From: Chloroflexota bacterium
GTDB lineage: Bacteria; Chloroflexota; Anaerolineae; Caldilineales; Caldilineaceae
Direction of reading: 5' to 3'
DNA: 8,444 nt
NCBI GenBank assembly: GCA_003451595.1
Contig: DMDA01000042.1
Location: 1 to 8,444, forward strand
The stretch's first letter is position 1. Every line of letters begins with the position of its first letter. The translations under genes were made by a program, and so were the position numbers. The notes below the pieces were generated by a model, which saw only the letters and a list, made by a program, of their open reading frames with translations, made no database searches and was not told the DNA's origin. Below, piece by piece: positions 1 to 6,365 of this stretch.

Positions 1-19
1 AGATGTGTATAAGAGACAG
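1..19. other. Tn5/Nextera mosaic-end adapter remnant
   Basis: The first 19 bases read AGATGTGTATAAGAGACAG, identical to the Tn5 transposase mosaic end used in Nextera-type library adapters. It interrupts the reading frame of the aldo/keto reductase at the contig edge: family-like sequence stops at base 20 and the adapter translates to unrelated residues. This is a library artefact and not a genomic transposon end, because nothing else of Tn5 is present and it sits exactly at the end of the sequence. Confidence 0.97.
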
Positions 20-925
20 GTCGTTGAGCGTCATCTCCAGAATAGGCAGGACATGCTCTAGCTGCGCCACGGTGCGTGGGCCGTAGAGCGGCGCGGCAAC
101 GCCCAGTTGCTCCTTCACCCACAGCAGGCCAAGCCGCGCCGGTGAGATGCCCGCCGCTTCCGCCATGGCCACGAACTGCTTGCCCGCCGCAATGCCGCGC
201 GCGGTGACGCGCTCGGCGTAGATGCCGCCGCGCAACGCGGCGCGCGAATCCGACGGGAGGGCGCGAGCGTCCTGGTAGCGCCCGACCAGGATGCCCGCTG
301 CCAGCGACCCCCAAGGGAGCAGGCCCAGGCCGTGCTTCAGCGCTAGCGGGGTTAGCTCATTCTCGATGCGGCGGTCGAGCAGGTTGTAGGGCGGCTGCTC
401 CGAGATGAGGCGCGTCCAGCCACGCAGCTCGCTGACCATCAGCGCCTCCATTACCTGCCAGGCGGGGTGCGTTGTCGTGCCGATGTAGCGCACCTTGCCG
501 GCGCGTACGAGCATGTCCAGTGCGTAGAGCGTCTCCTCGATGGGGATTTCGGGAGAGGGGCGGTGCAGTTGATAGAGATCGATGTAGTCGGTCTGGAGGC
601 GGCGTAGTGATGCGTCGCACGCAGCCAGGATGTGGCGTCGCGAATTGCCGCGATCGTTGGGGCCGGGGCCGGTGGGGTAGTGCACCTTGGTGGCGATGAC
701 GACGGCATGACGATTGCCGCGCGCCGCCAGCCATCGCCCGATGATGCGTTCGCTCTCACCGCCGGCGTAGCTGTCCGACGTGTCGATCAGATTGATGCCG
801 CCAGCGATGGCGCAATCGAGGATGGCGTGCGCAGTGGTTTCTGGCACGGGGTTGGCAAAGTTGTCCGCGCCCAGTCCTAGCGGCGCCACTTTCAGACCAG
901 AACGGCCCAGTGTGCGATAGTGCAT
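20..925 (-). CDS. Aldo/keto reductase, C-terminus missing at contig edge
   Basis: This is an NAD(P)H-dependent oxidoreductase of the AKR superfamily, a cytosolic (beta/alpha)8 barrel that reduces aldehydes and ketones; the substrate cannot be told. The 302 readable residues start MHYRTLGRSGLKVAPLGLG, typical of the AKR N-terminus. The catalytic tetrad is visible as Asp48 and Tyr53 (segment INLIDTSDSYAGGESE), Lys80 (VVIATKVHYP) and His121 (DLYQLHRPSP). The later segments ISEQPPYNLLDRRIE and LLPWGSLAAGILVGRY are also typical, as is the Gly-x-Arg phosphate-binding region near the end (LYGPRTVAQLEHVLP). Roughly 20-30 residues are missing, cut by the adapter at 1-19. The start ATG at 925 is supported by AAGGAG (plus positions 932-937) six bases upstream. 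The gene is divergent from the transporter at 1040. Family is secure; cofactor preference and substrate are not assigned. Confidence 0.95.
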
Positions 926-948
926 TGATGTCTCCTTACGCCTCAGAT

Positions 949-976
949 TTGAGTTTGGGTGAACTGTCAGTACAAT
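949..976 (+). promoter_or_regulatory. Putative sigma70-type promoter of the EamA transporter gene
   Basis: TTGAGT (949-954) and TACAAT (971-976) are separated by 16 bases and match the -35 and -10 consensus at 4/6 and 5/6 positions. Transcription would start near 983 and give a leader of about 57 bases before the ATG at 1040. It lies in the divergent gap between the aldo/keto reductase and the transporter. On the opposite strand I see only a weak promoter match for the reductase. This is a sequence match only. Confidence 0.5.
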
Positions 977-988
977 GATTTGAATTGT
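972..988. promoter_or_regulatory. Small dyad overlapping the -10 region, possible operator
   Basis: ACAAT (972-976) and ATTGT (984-988) form an inverted repeat with a 7-base spacer. It covers most of the putative -10 hexamer and the expected start of transcription. A dimeric regulator bound here would block the transporter promoter. The arms are only five bases, AT-rich and could be chance; no regulator gene is adjacent. Confidence 0.2.
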
Positions 989-1039
989 GCCCGATTTGGC
1001 GTCGTCGCCAGCGCGATGCCGTAACGAGAGAATCCCGTC

Positions 1040-1924
1040 ATGCAACAAGTCGCCCGCATTGCCACGCCCCTTTGGAACGCACAGACCGCCGCTTTGTTCA
1101 GCGGTCTGCTGATCGTCGACAGCTTTCATTATATCTTTGCCCGACTGCTCCTGCCGCATATTCATCCGACGGCATCGGCGTTTTGGGTGCTGGCGGTCGG
1201 CGCACTGGAGGTCACCCTCTTTGCCGGGCTGCGTCGCGAGTTGCATTGGCGGCCGTTGCGCACGCATTTCTGGTTTTTTGCCGCTATTGGCTTCTTGATC
1301 GCCGCCTCCACCGTGCTGAGCTACCTGTCGATCGCCTACATCGATCCCGGCACTGCCGCTATGCTTGGCAAGACTGGTGTGATCATCAGCCTCCTCTTGA
1401 GCCTGGTGTGGCTGCGCGAACGGCTCAACCGGCTGCAGACCATTGGCGCGGCGCTGGCTGTGTTAGGTGCGCTTGTCATCAGCTTTCATCCCGGCAATGT
1501 GATGCAGTGGGGAGCGTTGCTGATCTTGTTGTCGACGTTGCTCTACGCCATCCACACTGCGATTGTGAAACGCTGGGGTGGCGAGATGGCCTTTCTCGAT
1601 TTCTTTGTCTTTCGTCTGCTCTTTACAACCATCTTTCTCTTCTTCTTTGCGGTTGGCGCAGGACAGCTGCTCTGGCCCGATGGGGTCACGTGGCTGCTGC
1701 TGATCTTGACCGGCACGGTGGATGTTGTCATCAGTCGCACCCTCTACTACAAAACGTTGCGCCTCTTTCCCATGAGCATCCACACGATCATCCTGACCCT
1801 CAGCCCCGTCGTCGCCATCGGCGTCGCATTACTTCTCTTTGGCGAGTTCCCCGGCGTGCAAGACTTGCTCGGTGGCGCACTGGTGTTGACTGGCGTCGTG
1901 ATCGTCAATCGCGCCGGCGCGTAA
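1040..1924 (+). CDS. EamA-family (DMT superfamily) membrane transporter
   Basis: A 294-residue integral membrane protein of the drug/metabolite transporter superfamily, probably an exporter or exchanger of small metabolites in the cytoplasmic membrane; the substrate is unknown. It has about ten hydrophobic segments in two homologous halves (about residues 17-148 and 156-291), as in tandem EamA repeats. Each half ends in the typical signature: LRERLNRLQTIGAALAVLG near 125-143 and LLLFGEFPGVQDLLGGALVL near 264-283, where a short amphipathic stretch with a conserved Glu precedes the last helix. Length is normal for the family. The start at 1040 has only a weak GAGAG-type ribosome site about 10 bases upstream, but it begins just ahead of the first helix and no better start is seen. 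It appears to be a single-gene unit from the promoter near 949-976; the next gene follows after 130 bases and has its own promoter-like element. Confidence 0.9.
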   Translation: MQQVARIATPLWNAQTAALFSGLLIVDSFHYIFARLLLPHIHPTASAFWVLAVGALEVTLFAGLRRELHWRPLRTHFWFFAAIGFLIAASTVLSYLSIAYIDPGTAAMLGKTGVIISLLLSLVWLRERLNRLQTIGAALAVLGALVISFHPGNVMQWGALLILLSTLLYAIHTAIVKRWGGEMAFLDFFVFRLLFTTIFLFFFAVGAGQLLWPDGVTWLLLILTGTVDVVISRTLYYKTLRLFPMSIHTIILTLSPVVAIGVALLLFGEFPGVQDLLGGALVLTGVVIVNRAGA

Positions 1925-1969
1925 GCGGCGCTGTGCGGCTGAACTGCGTGGAGGCAACGTCATTTTTGC

Positions 1970-2007
1970 GCGCTGTCCCTACACGCGCTGTCCCTGTGCG
2001 CGCTGCC
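1970..2007. repeat. 15-bp tandem repeat, about 2.5 copies, upstream of the CCA-family gene
   Basis: The 11-base core GCGCTGTCCCT occurs at 1970-1980 and 1985-1995, each followed by a variable four-base ACAC or GTGC. A third partial copy GCGCTGCC lies at 2000-2007. The period is 15 bases. It is in the 130-base gap between the transporter and the CCA-family gene, about 30 bases upstream of the proposed extended -10. It could be slippage-derived spacer or a set of protein-binding half sites on one helical face-and-a-half; nothing decides between these. Confidence 0.7.
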
Positions 2008-2036
2008 TTGCGCAAATCCGTCACACACGTTTTCTG

Positions 2037-2045
2037 TGGTATCAT
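2037..2045 (+). promoter_or_regulatory. Extended -10 promoter element just upstream of the CCA-family gene
   Basis: TGGTATCAT matches the extended -10 form TGn followed by a 5/6 match to TATAAT. No good -35 is found at normal spacing, which is compatible with an extended -10 promoter. The last base is only nine bases before the ATG at 2055, so transcription would begin about 0-4 bases ahead of the start codon. The stretch between has no Shine-Dalgarno sequence, consistent with a leaderless or near-leaderless transcript for the operon. Confidence 0.45.
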
Positions 2046-2054
2046 CTGCGCATC

Positions 2055-3602
2055 ATGGACGTAAGTACACGGCTTTGGACGCCTGCCCACCCTGCCTTTG
2101 TGTCGTTGTTGAACGCACTTGCCGCCGAGACCGACCCGGTCTACATTGTCGGCGGCGTTGTGCGCGATGTGCTGCTGGGTCGCGCCCTCGGGCCGACCGA
2201 CCTCGACGTGATTGTTGCGCGCAACGCCAATGTCATTGCACGTCGCGTCGCCGACCGGCTGGGGTGGGCCTATTATCCGCTTGACGCCGACCGCGATGTG
2301 GCGCGCCTGATTTTTACCGCCAGCAAGACGCCGCTGGTTTGCGATGTCGCCACCATGCGAGGCGGCGACCTGACGACCGACTTGCAGGCGCGCGATTTCA
2401 CCGTCAATGCCATGGCGATGCGCTGGCAGCGCGGTGCGGCCGGCGACTTAGTCGATCTGGCGGGCGGGCAGACAGACCTGGCGGCGCGGCAGTTGCGTCG
2501 TGTCACGCCGTGGGGACTGGCTGAAGACCCGGTGCGCCTGGTGCGCGCTGTGCGGTTGGCTGTGCAGCTCGGTTTCACCATCGAAGTGGAAACCCAGTAC
2601 CAGATCTTGCGTATCAGCGACACAGTGCGCCTTGCCAGCCCGGAGCGTCTGCGCGACGAACTGTGGAAACTGCTGGGAGCAACTGCGCCTGACCGCTCCA
2701 TTGAGTTGCTGGCCGCCAACAACCTGCTGCGCCCGCTCTTGCCTGAGGTGGCCGACATGCAAGACGTCGGCCAGAGCGCACCTCATGACGCTGACGTCTA
2801 CCAGCACACATTACGCGCGATTCGGTACGCGCGGCGCCTGTATGACTGGCTCCAGGGTGACGCGGCCTTAGAAACTTCACCCGCTGGCGCAGAGATTACG
2901 GCTGTCTTGGCGCCCTATCTGCCGCGCCTGCGCCAGGTGCTGGCAGCGACGACCTCCGCCGAACGCCGCGCCCTCGATTGGTTGACCTGGCTGGCATTGT
3001 GGCATGATGTCGGAAAGCCATCGACGCGCACTGTGGACGACTCCGCTGGCGGCATCGTCCGCTACCGCTTTTTGGGGCATGAGGAAGTTGGCGCCGGGAT
3101 GGCTGCGCAGCGGCTAGAAGCGCTTAAGTTCAGCCGCGTTGAGGTGGCGTTTGTAGAGGCTGTCATCCGCAGCCATATGCGTCCACATCTGTTGCACAGC
3201 TCCTTTGGCGACAAACCGATCAGCCGGCGCGCGTGCTATCGCTTCTTTCGTGATAGCGAGACGCGCCAGACAGATGCTCTGGTTGGGGTGGCGACCGTGT
3301 TGCTCGCCCTGGCCGACTACCAGGCGATCTATGCTGTGTCGCCACCCCCTGCCTGGGAAGATTATGTGCAACACATGGGGCAATTGCTTGCCTATGGTCT
3401 GGCGCCGGATGGCCTCGCTGAAGCGCGCGCTCCGCTGGTCGATGGGCACACTCTTATGGCCTACTTCGATCTGCCGCCCGGCCGGCAGGTGGGGGTGTTG
3501 CTAGAGCAATTGCGCGAAGCACAGGCCGCTGGTGAGATTGCGACCCCAGCGGAAGGATTAGCCTTGGCGGCGCAGTTGCTGGCACAGGATGTGCTGCCGT
3601 GA
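2055..3602 (+). CDS. CCA-adding enzyme / poly(A) polymerase family protein with HD domain
   Basis: A class II nucleotidyltransferase that most likely adds or repairs the CCA end of tRNAs in the cytosol, using CTP and ATP. The head domain shows the GG-RD motif YIVGGVVRDVLLGR (residues 30-43), the metal-binding Asp pair in DLDVIV (Asp49, Asp51) and the RDFTVNAMA loop (113-121). It also has the neck motif EDPVRLVRAVRLA (157-169), whose Glu157, Asp158 and Arg161 fit the EDxxR base-selecting motif. A C-terminal HD phosphohydrolase domain follows, with His251 (VYQHTL), His317-Asp318 (LWHDVGKP), GHEE (341-344) and a further His374. At 515 residues it is longer than the usual 400-450. Sequence alone does not separate CCA-adding from A-adding or poly(A) polymerase activity in this family. 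The start has no Shine-Dalgarno but is preceded by an extended -10. It is first in a probable five-gene operon. Confidence 0.92.
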   Translation: MDVSTRLWTPAHPAFVSLLNALAAETDPVYIVGGVVRDVLLGRALGPTDLDVIVARNANVIARRVADRLGWAYYPLDADRDVARLIFTASKTPLVCDVATMRGGDLTTDLQARDFTVNAMAMRWQRGAAGDLVDLAGGQTDLAARQLRRVTPWGLAEDPVRLVRAVRLAVQLGFTIEVETQYQILRISDTVRLASPERLRDELWKLLGATAPDRSIELLAANNLLRPLLPEVADMQDVGQSAPHDADVYQHTLRAIRYARRLYDWLQGDAALETSPAGAEITAVLAPYLPRLRQVLAATTSAERRALDWLTWLALWHDVGKPSTRTVDDSAGGIVRYRFLGHEEVGAGMAAQRLEALKFSRVEVAFVEAVIRSHMRPHLLHSSFGDKPISRRACYRFFRDSETRQTDALVGVATVLLALADYQAIYAVSPPPAWEDYVQHMGQLLAYGLAPDGLAEARAPLVDGHTLMAYFDLPPGRQVGVLLEQLREAQAAGEIATPAEGLALAAQLLAQDVLP

Positions 3603-3632
3603 GCGGGCCGCGCATGAAAGCAGAACGAGTCT

Positions 3633-5168
3633 ATGGCTGAACTCTGCCCACATCTGGGTGTTGTCGACCACAACCAGCGACGACAGCCGCCGATCGAGTT
3701 TCCCAGCTTTGAGAACCAGTGTCTGGTTGCCGGCGCTGGCGAATTGATCCTGTTGGGCGATCAGGCTTCCTATTGCTTCAGTCAAAGCTATCGGAGTTGT
3801 CCGCGTCTGCGTCGCGCCCAGGCTGCAGCAAGTGAGACCGATCTGGAATTTGTACCCCTCCATGCGCATGCCGAGGACGCGTGGACGCCGCCCGCGCTGC
3901 CAACGGGCGATCCTGAAGCTGGTTTTACGCCGTTGTTGGGCGTCGAAGCCGAAACCGCAGTGCGCGGAGACCAACGGCGCTGGGCCTGGATCGGCGCCAC
4001 CCTGATCTTTGCTACAATCTTTCTGTGTGGCGGCATGGTCGCCAGCTACACCGGCTGGCAGTGGATCGCACGCAACCTGCCTGCGCGTGCCGCGAACGGC
4101 CGCGTTGACACGGTGAGCGCAATCAGCACTGCTCCAGTCATCTTTCTGGTGCAGACGGCGACGCCAGCGCCATCGACGTCGGTAGTGGTGGCCGCGCCAA
4201 CCGTTCCTATCCTCGTGGCGCCACCGGAGGCAAACGCAGCGCCGGCTTTTCCCGCCGCCGTTACGCCGACGCCGATCGTGCTGGCGCTGCCGCTGTCTGA
4301 TCCCGTGACCGGCGAAGCAACCCCCGACCTGGCCGCGCTGGCGCCGCCCATCAACGTGGATGCACCGATTCCGACGCGGCGCCCAACCCCGATCTTTGAT
4401 TTGCCGACCTCGACGCCGCTCAGTGAAGTGCTGCCCACCCCGACGGCCACCGCTACGCCCGTTCCTCTAGGGACACCGGTGATTATCTTCGCTGCTGATG
4501 AGCCGGAGCTAAAAGCGGGGCGCTGCACCTTCGTGCGCTGGAATGTGCGCAACGTGCGCGAAGTCTATTATGAAAATCTGCCGATGAGCGGGCAGGGCGA
4601 GCGCGAAGAGTGCATCGATGACGAAAGCCAGGTCTATTCGCTGCTTGTGGTCTTTGGCGACGGCTCATCCCAGGTTTACACCACCACCATTACCTACTTG
4701 CCGCCCACGCCCACGCCGACAGTTACGCCGAGCTTTACGCCGGAACCGGTGTTGACGCCCACCTGGACGCCAGCGCCGCCTACCGCCACGCCTGCGCCTG
4801 TGGTCGATTATGGCGTGGCTCTGACTGTCAACGGTGACAGCGCACTGACATGCAACCCCGGCCAGACATGCGACGCCGGTCTGTTGGTGACGAATGCTGG
4901 CAGCGCCATCGACACGCTGATCGTGACGATTGTTCAAGGCGGCGCCTTTGCCGGCCAGCTCTGCCGTCCTGATGGTGTGTGCGCCACCAATGATTTGAAT
5001 ATCCTCAATGTTGGCCCTGGCAACACAGCCTACGTGTCGTTGCGCATCAGTGTACCGGCTGATGCCTCCGGCGGTCAGAGTACGAGCTACACGCTGCTTG
5101 CTGCCAGCGGCGGCTCCGGGCGCGCAGTTGTCTCGCAGAGCGTGAACGTCACAGTAACGACGCCATAA
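3633..5168 (+). CDS. Single-pass membrane protein: N-terminal four-Cys module, Pro/Thr linkers, two extracytoplasmic beta domains
   Basis: No known function; 511 residues. Residues 5-59 form a compact module with Cys5, Cys30, Cys48 and Cys56 and a His7, embedded in CPHLG, FPSFENQC, SYCFSQ and CPRL. The arrangement suggests metal or Fe-S binding, or a structural zinc site, but this is inference. A basic pair (Arg115-Arg116) precedes one hydrophobic helix at about 117-139, giving an expected N-in/C-out topology with no signal peptide. Outside, a Pro/Thr/Ala-rich stretch (about 145-285) leads to an Ig-like beta domain (about 285-355) with a possible Cys298-Cys327 disulfide. A second TPTPT-type linker (355-400) leads to a C-terminal beta domain (400-511), resembling CARDB-like extracellular folds. 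That domain has two CX5C pairs, Cys407/413 and Cys444/450. The gene starts 30 bases after the CCA-family stop and ends 30 bases before the HTH gene ATG, so it is likely co-transcribed. The ribosome site is weak. A surface sensor or envelope anchor is plausible. Confidence 0.85.
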   Translation: MAELCPHLGVVDHNQRRQPPIEFPSFENQCLVAGAGELILLGDQASYCFSQSYRSCPRLRRAQAAASETDLEFVPLHAHAEDAWTPPALPTGDPEAGFTPLLGVEAETAVRGDQRRWAWIGATLIFATIFLCGGMVASYTGWQWIARNLPARAANGRVDTVSAISTAPVIFLVQTATPAPSTSVVVAAPTVPILVAPPEANAAPAFPAAVTPTPIVLALPLSDPVTGEATPDLAALAPPINVDAPIPTRRPTPIFDLPTSTPLSEVLPTPTATATPVPLGTPVIIFAADEPELKAGRCTFVRWNVRNVREVYYENLPMSGQGEREECIDDESQVYSLLVVFGDGSSQVYTTTITYLPPTPTPTVTPSFTPEPVLTPTWTPAPPTATPAPVVDYGVALTVNGDSALTCNPGQTCDAGLLVTNAGSAIDTLIVTIVQGGAFAGQLCRPDGVCATNDLNILNVGPGNTAYVSLRISVPADASGGQSTSYTLLAASGGSGRAVVSQSVNVTVTTP

Positions 5169-5198
5169 TTGGGGCAGGATTTGGGCAGGAGGAGCGCC

Positions 5199-5558
5199 AT
5201 GTCGGACGATTCGTTGTTGGCGCGCGTGCGGGCTGCGCTTGCACCACGCGATCAGCCGCTGGCACGCGCCATTCCTGATCCTCTTGACGAAGCCAAGGTG
5301 CGTCAGGCGGTCAATCAGGCTGCGCGCAGCCGCGTGGCCGCCACCTTGCGCCAATTGCGCGCCGCGCGCGGTCTCTCCTACGACGACATTCGCACACAGA
5401 CCGGGCTGTCGCAGCAGCTTCTGTATGATGTAGAGTATCGGGATCGGCGCCTGACGCTGGATGAGTTGCGACTGCTGGCGACGTGTTATGGGGTCAGCGC
5501 CGATGATGTACTGGGCGTAGACATCGAATCACAGTGGCGAGCGGACAGCGCACTGTAA
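5199..5558 (+). CDS. Small XRE-family helix-turn-helix protein
   Basis: A 119-residue cytosolic, probably DNA-binding, protein. Residues about 46-106 form an HTH_3/Cro-CI-like domain. It comprises helix RVAATLRQLRAARGL, helix YDDIRTQTGL, a recognition helix SQQLLYDVEYRDRR (71-84), and LTLDELRLLATCYGVSADDVL, the usual last two helices of XRE proteins. The first 45 residues are charged and helical with no recognised domain. I choose ATG 5199 because a perfect AGGAGG (5187-5192) sits six bases upstream; a TTG at 5169 is in frame but has no ribosome site. It is followed after 15 bases by the phosphatase gene. It may regulate its own operon or act with the phosphatase, but no target site is identifiable here. 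Confidence 0.88.
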   Translation: MSDDSLLARVRAALAPRDQPLARAIPDPLDEAKVRQAVNQAARSRVAATLRQLRAARGLSYDDIRTQTGLSQQLLYDVEYRDRRLTLDELRLLATCYGVSADDVLGVDIESQWRADSAL

Positions 5559-5573
5559 TGTCGGGGAGGATGT

Positions 5574-6287
5574 GTGGCTCTGGAAGTTGATCTGGCGGTT
5601 GCCAAGGTTGGGAAATACGCATCGTCGGAGAGCGGCGACACCGTTGAGGTCGTGGAGCGTCCCCATGGCGGCTTCAGCATTGTTGTCGCGGATGGACAGC
5701 GCAGCGGCGCCAGCGCCAAAGCGATCAGCAATCTGGTGGCGCGCAAGGTGATTTCGCTGATCGCCGAGGGTGTGCGCGATGGTGCGGTGGCGCGTGCTGC
5801 CCACGACTATTTGCGCACCCAACGCAGCGGCCAGGTCAGCTGTGAATTGACGATCCTCAGTGTGGATATGGCGACGCGCACGCTGGTGCTCAGCCGCAAC
5901 GCGCGTTGCCCAAGCCTGCTGCGTCGCAGCGGTGAAATCACGTGGTTCGACGTTTCCACCGCTCCGATCGGCATCCACCGTAACACCAAGCCCCAGATCG
6001 TCGAAATTGACCTGGCGGCGCATCTGACGTTGATCGTCATCACGGACGGCGTGTGGAGCGCGGGGAGCCTGACCGGAGCGCCCGTGATCGACATGGTCGC
6101 GTTGTTGACGGCCGTAGACCCCGAGGACACGGCGGAAGCATCCACGCTGGCGGATGCCATCTTGCGCACTGCCGTCGAGCTGGATCATGGGCGTCCACGC
6201 GATGATGCTACAGTGCTTGTGGTCAAGGTGCGTGAGCAGGCCGATGGGGAAGAGGTGCGCCGCCTCAAGATGACGGCCCCGCTGTGA
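5574..6287 (+). CDS. PP2C/SpoIIE-type serine/threonine phosphatase domain protein
   Basis: A stand-alone 237-residue protein of the PPM fold, close to the SpoIIE/RsbX group that dephosphorylates partner-switching proteins such as anti-sigma antagonists. Metal-binding motifs are present: IVVADGQRSGASA with Asp40, VITDGVW with Asp158, and RPRDDATVLVV with Asp210 and Asp211. The DGxGxGxxA signature carries Arg43 where the middle glycine normally sits. There is no sensor domain or membrane segment, so the signal must come from a partner; the membrane protein two genes upstream is a candidate. The start is GTG 5574, since the upstream ATGs at 5558 and 5570 are in another frame and soon meet a stop. 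GGGGAGG (5563-5569) lies four bases ahead. The gene begins 15 bases after the HTH stop. No STAS-domain or anti-sigma kinase gene is in the window, so the substrate is unknown. Confidence 0.87.
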   Translation: MALEVDLAVAKVGKYASSESGDTVEVVERPHGGFSIVVADGQRSGASAKAISNLVARKVISLIAEGVRDGAVARAAHDYLRTQRSGQVSCELTILSVDMATRTLVLSRNARCPSLLRRSGEITWFDVSTAPIGIHRNTKPQIVEIDLAAHLTLIVITDGVWSAGSLTGAPVIDMVALLTAVDPEDTAEASTLADAILRTAVELDHGRPRDDATVLVVKVREQADGEEVRRLKMTAPL

Positions 6288-6299
6288 GGCGACGACGCG

Positions 6300-6359
6300 G
6301 CGTGACATTGCATAGCGTGACATTGCATAGCGTGACATTGCATGGCGTGACATTGTGAG
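6300..6359. repeat. 15-bp tandem repeat array, four copies, between phosphatase and P-loop genes
   Basis: Units start at 6300, 6315, 6330 and 6345. The first two are identical (GCGTGACATTGCATA), the third differs at the last base, and the fourth keeps the first 11 bases and then becomes TGAG, which is part of the ribosome site of the next gene. Near-identical TGAGGCGACGACGC (6285-6298) and TGAGGTGACGATGC (6356-6369) flank the array, matching at 12 of 14 bases. The high identity of the units suggests recent expansion and probable copy-number variation between strains. Confidence 0.95.
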
Positions 6360-6365
6360 GTGACG

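Noticed and set aside
1925..1970. Terminator after the transporter gene, ending in the TTTTT at 1963-1967
   Set aside because: Only a three-base stem (CGT/ACG) can be drawn ahead of the T-run, which is far too weak.
985..2064. Plus-strand open frame of 359 codons over the transporter gene
   Set aside because: It is a different frame of the EamA gene with Arg/Cys/His-rich sequence and no membrane pattern, whereas the frame from 1040 has a clear transporter.
3614..3640. Eight-codon ATG frame overlapping the start of the membrane protein gene
   Set aside because: It has no ribosome site and is too short to tell from chance; it could act in coupling but nothing supports this.
6300..6359. Array considered as a CRISPR
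   Set aside because: Units are 15 bases, contiguous and without spacers, and no cas genes are nearby.
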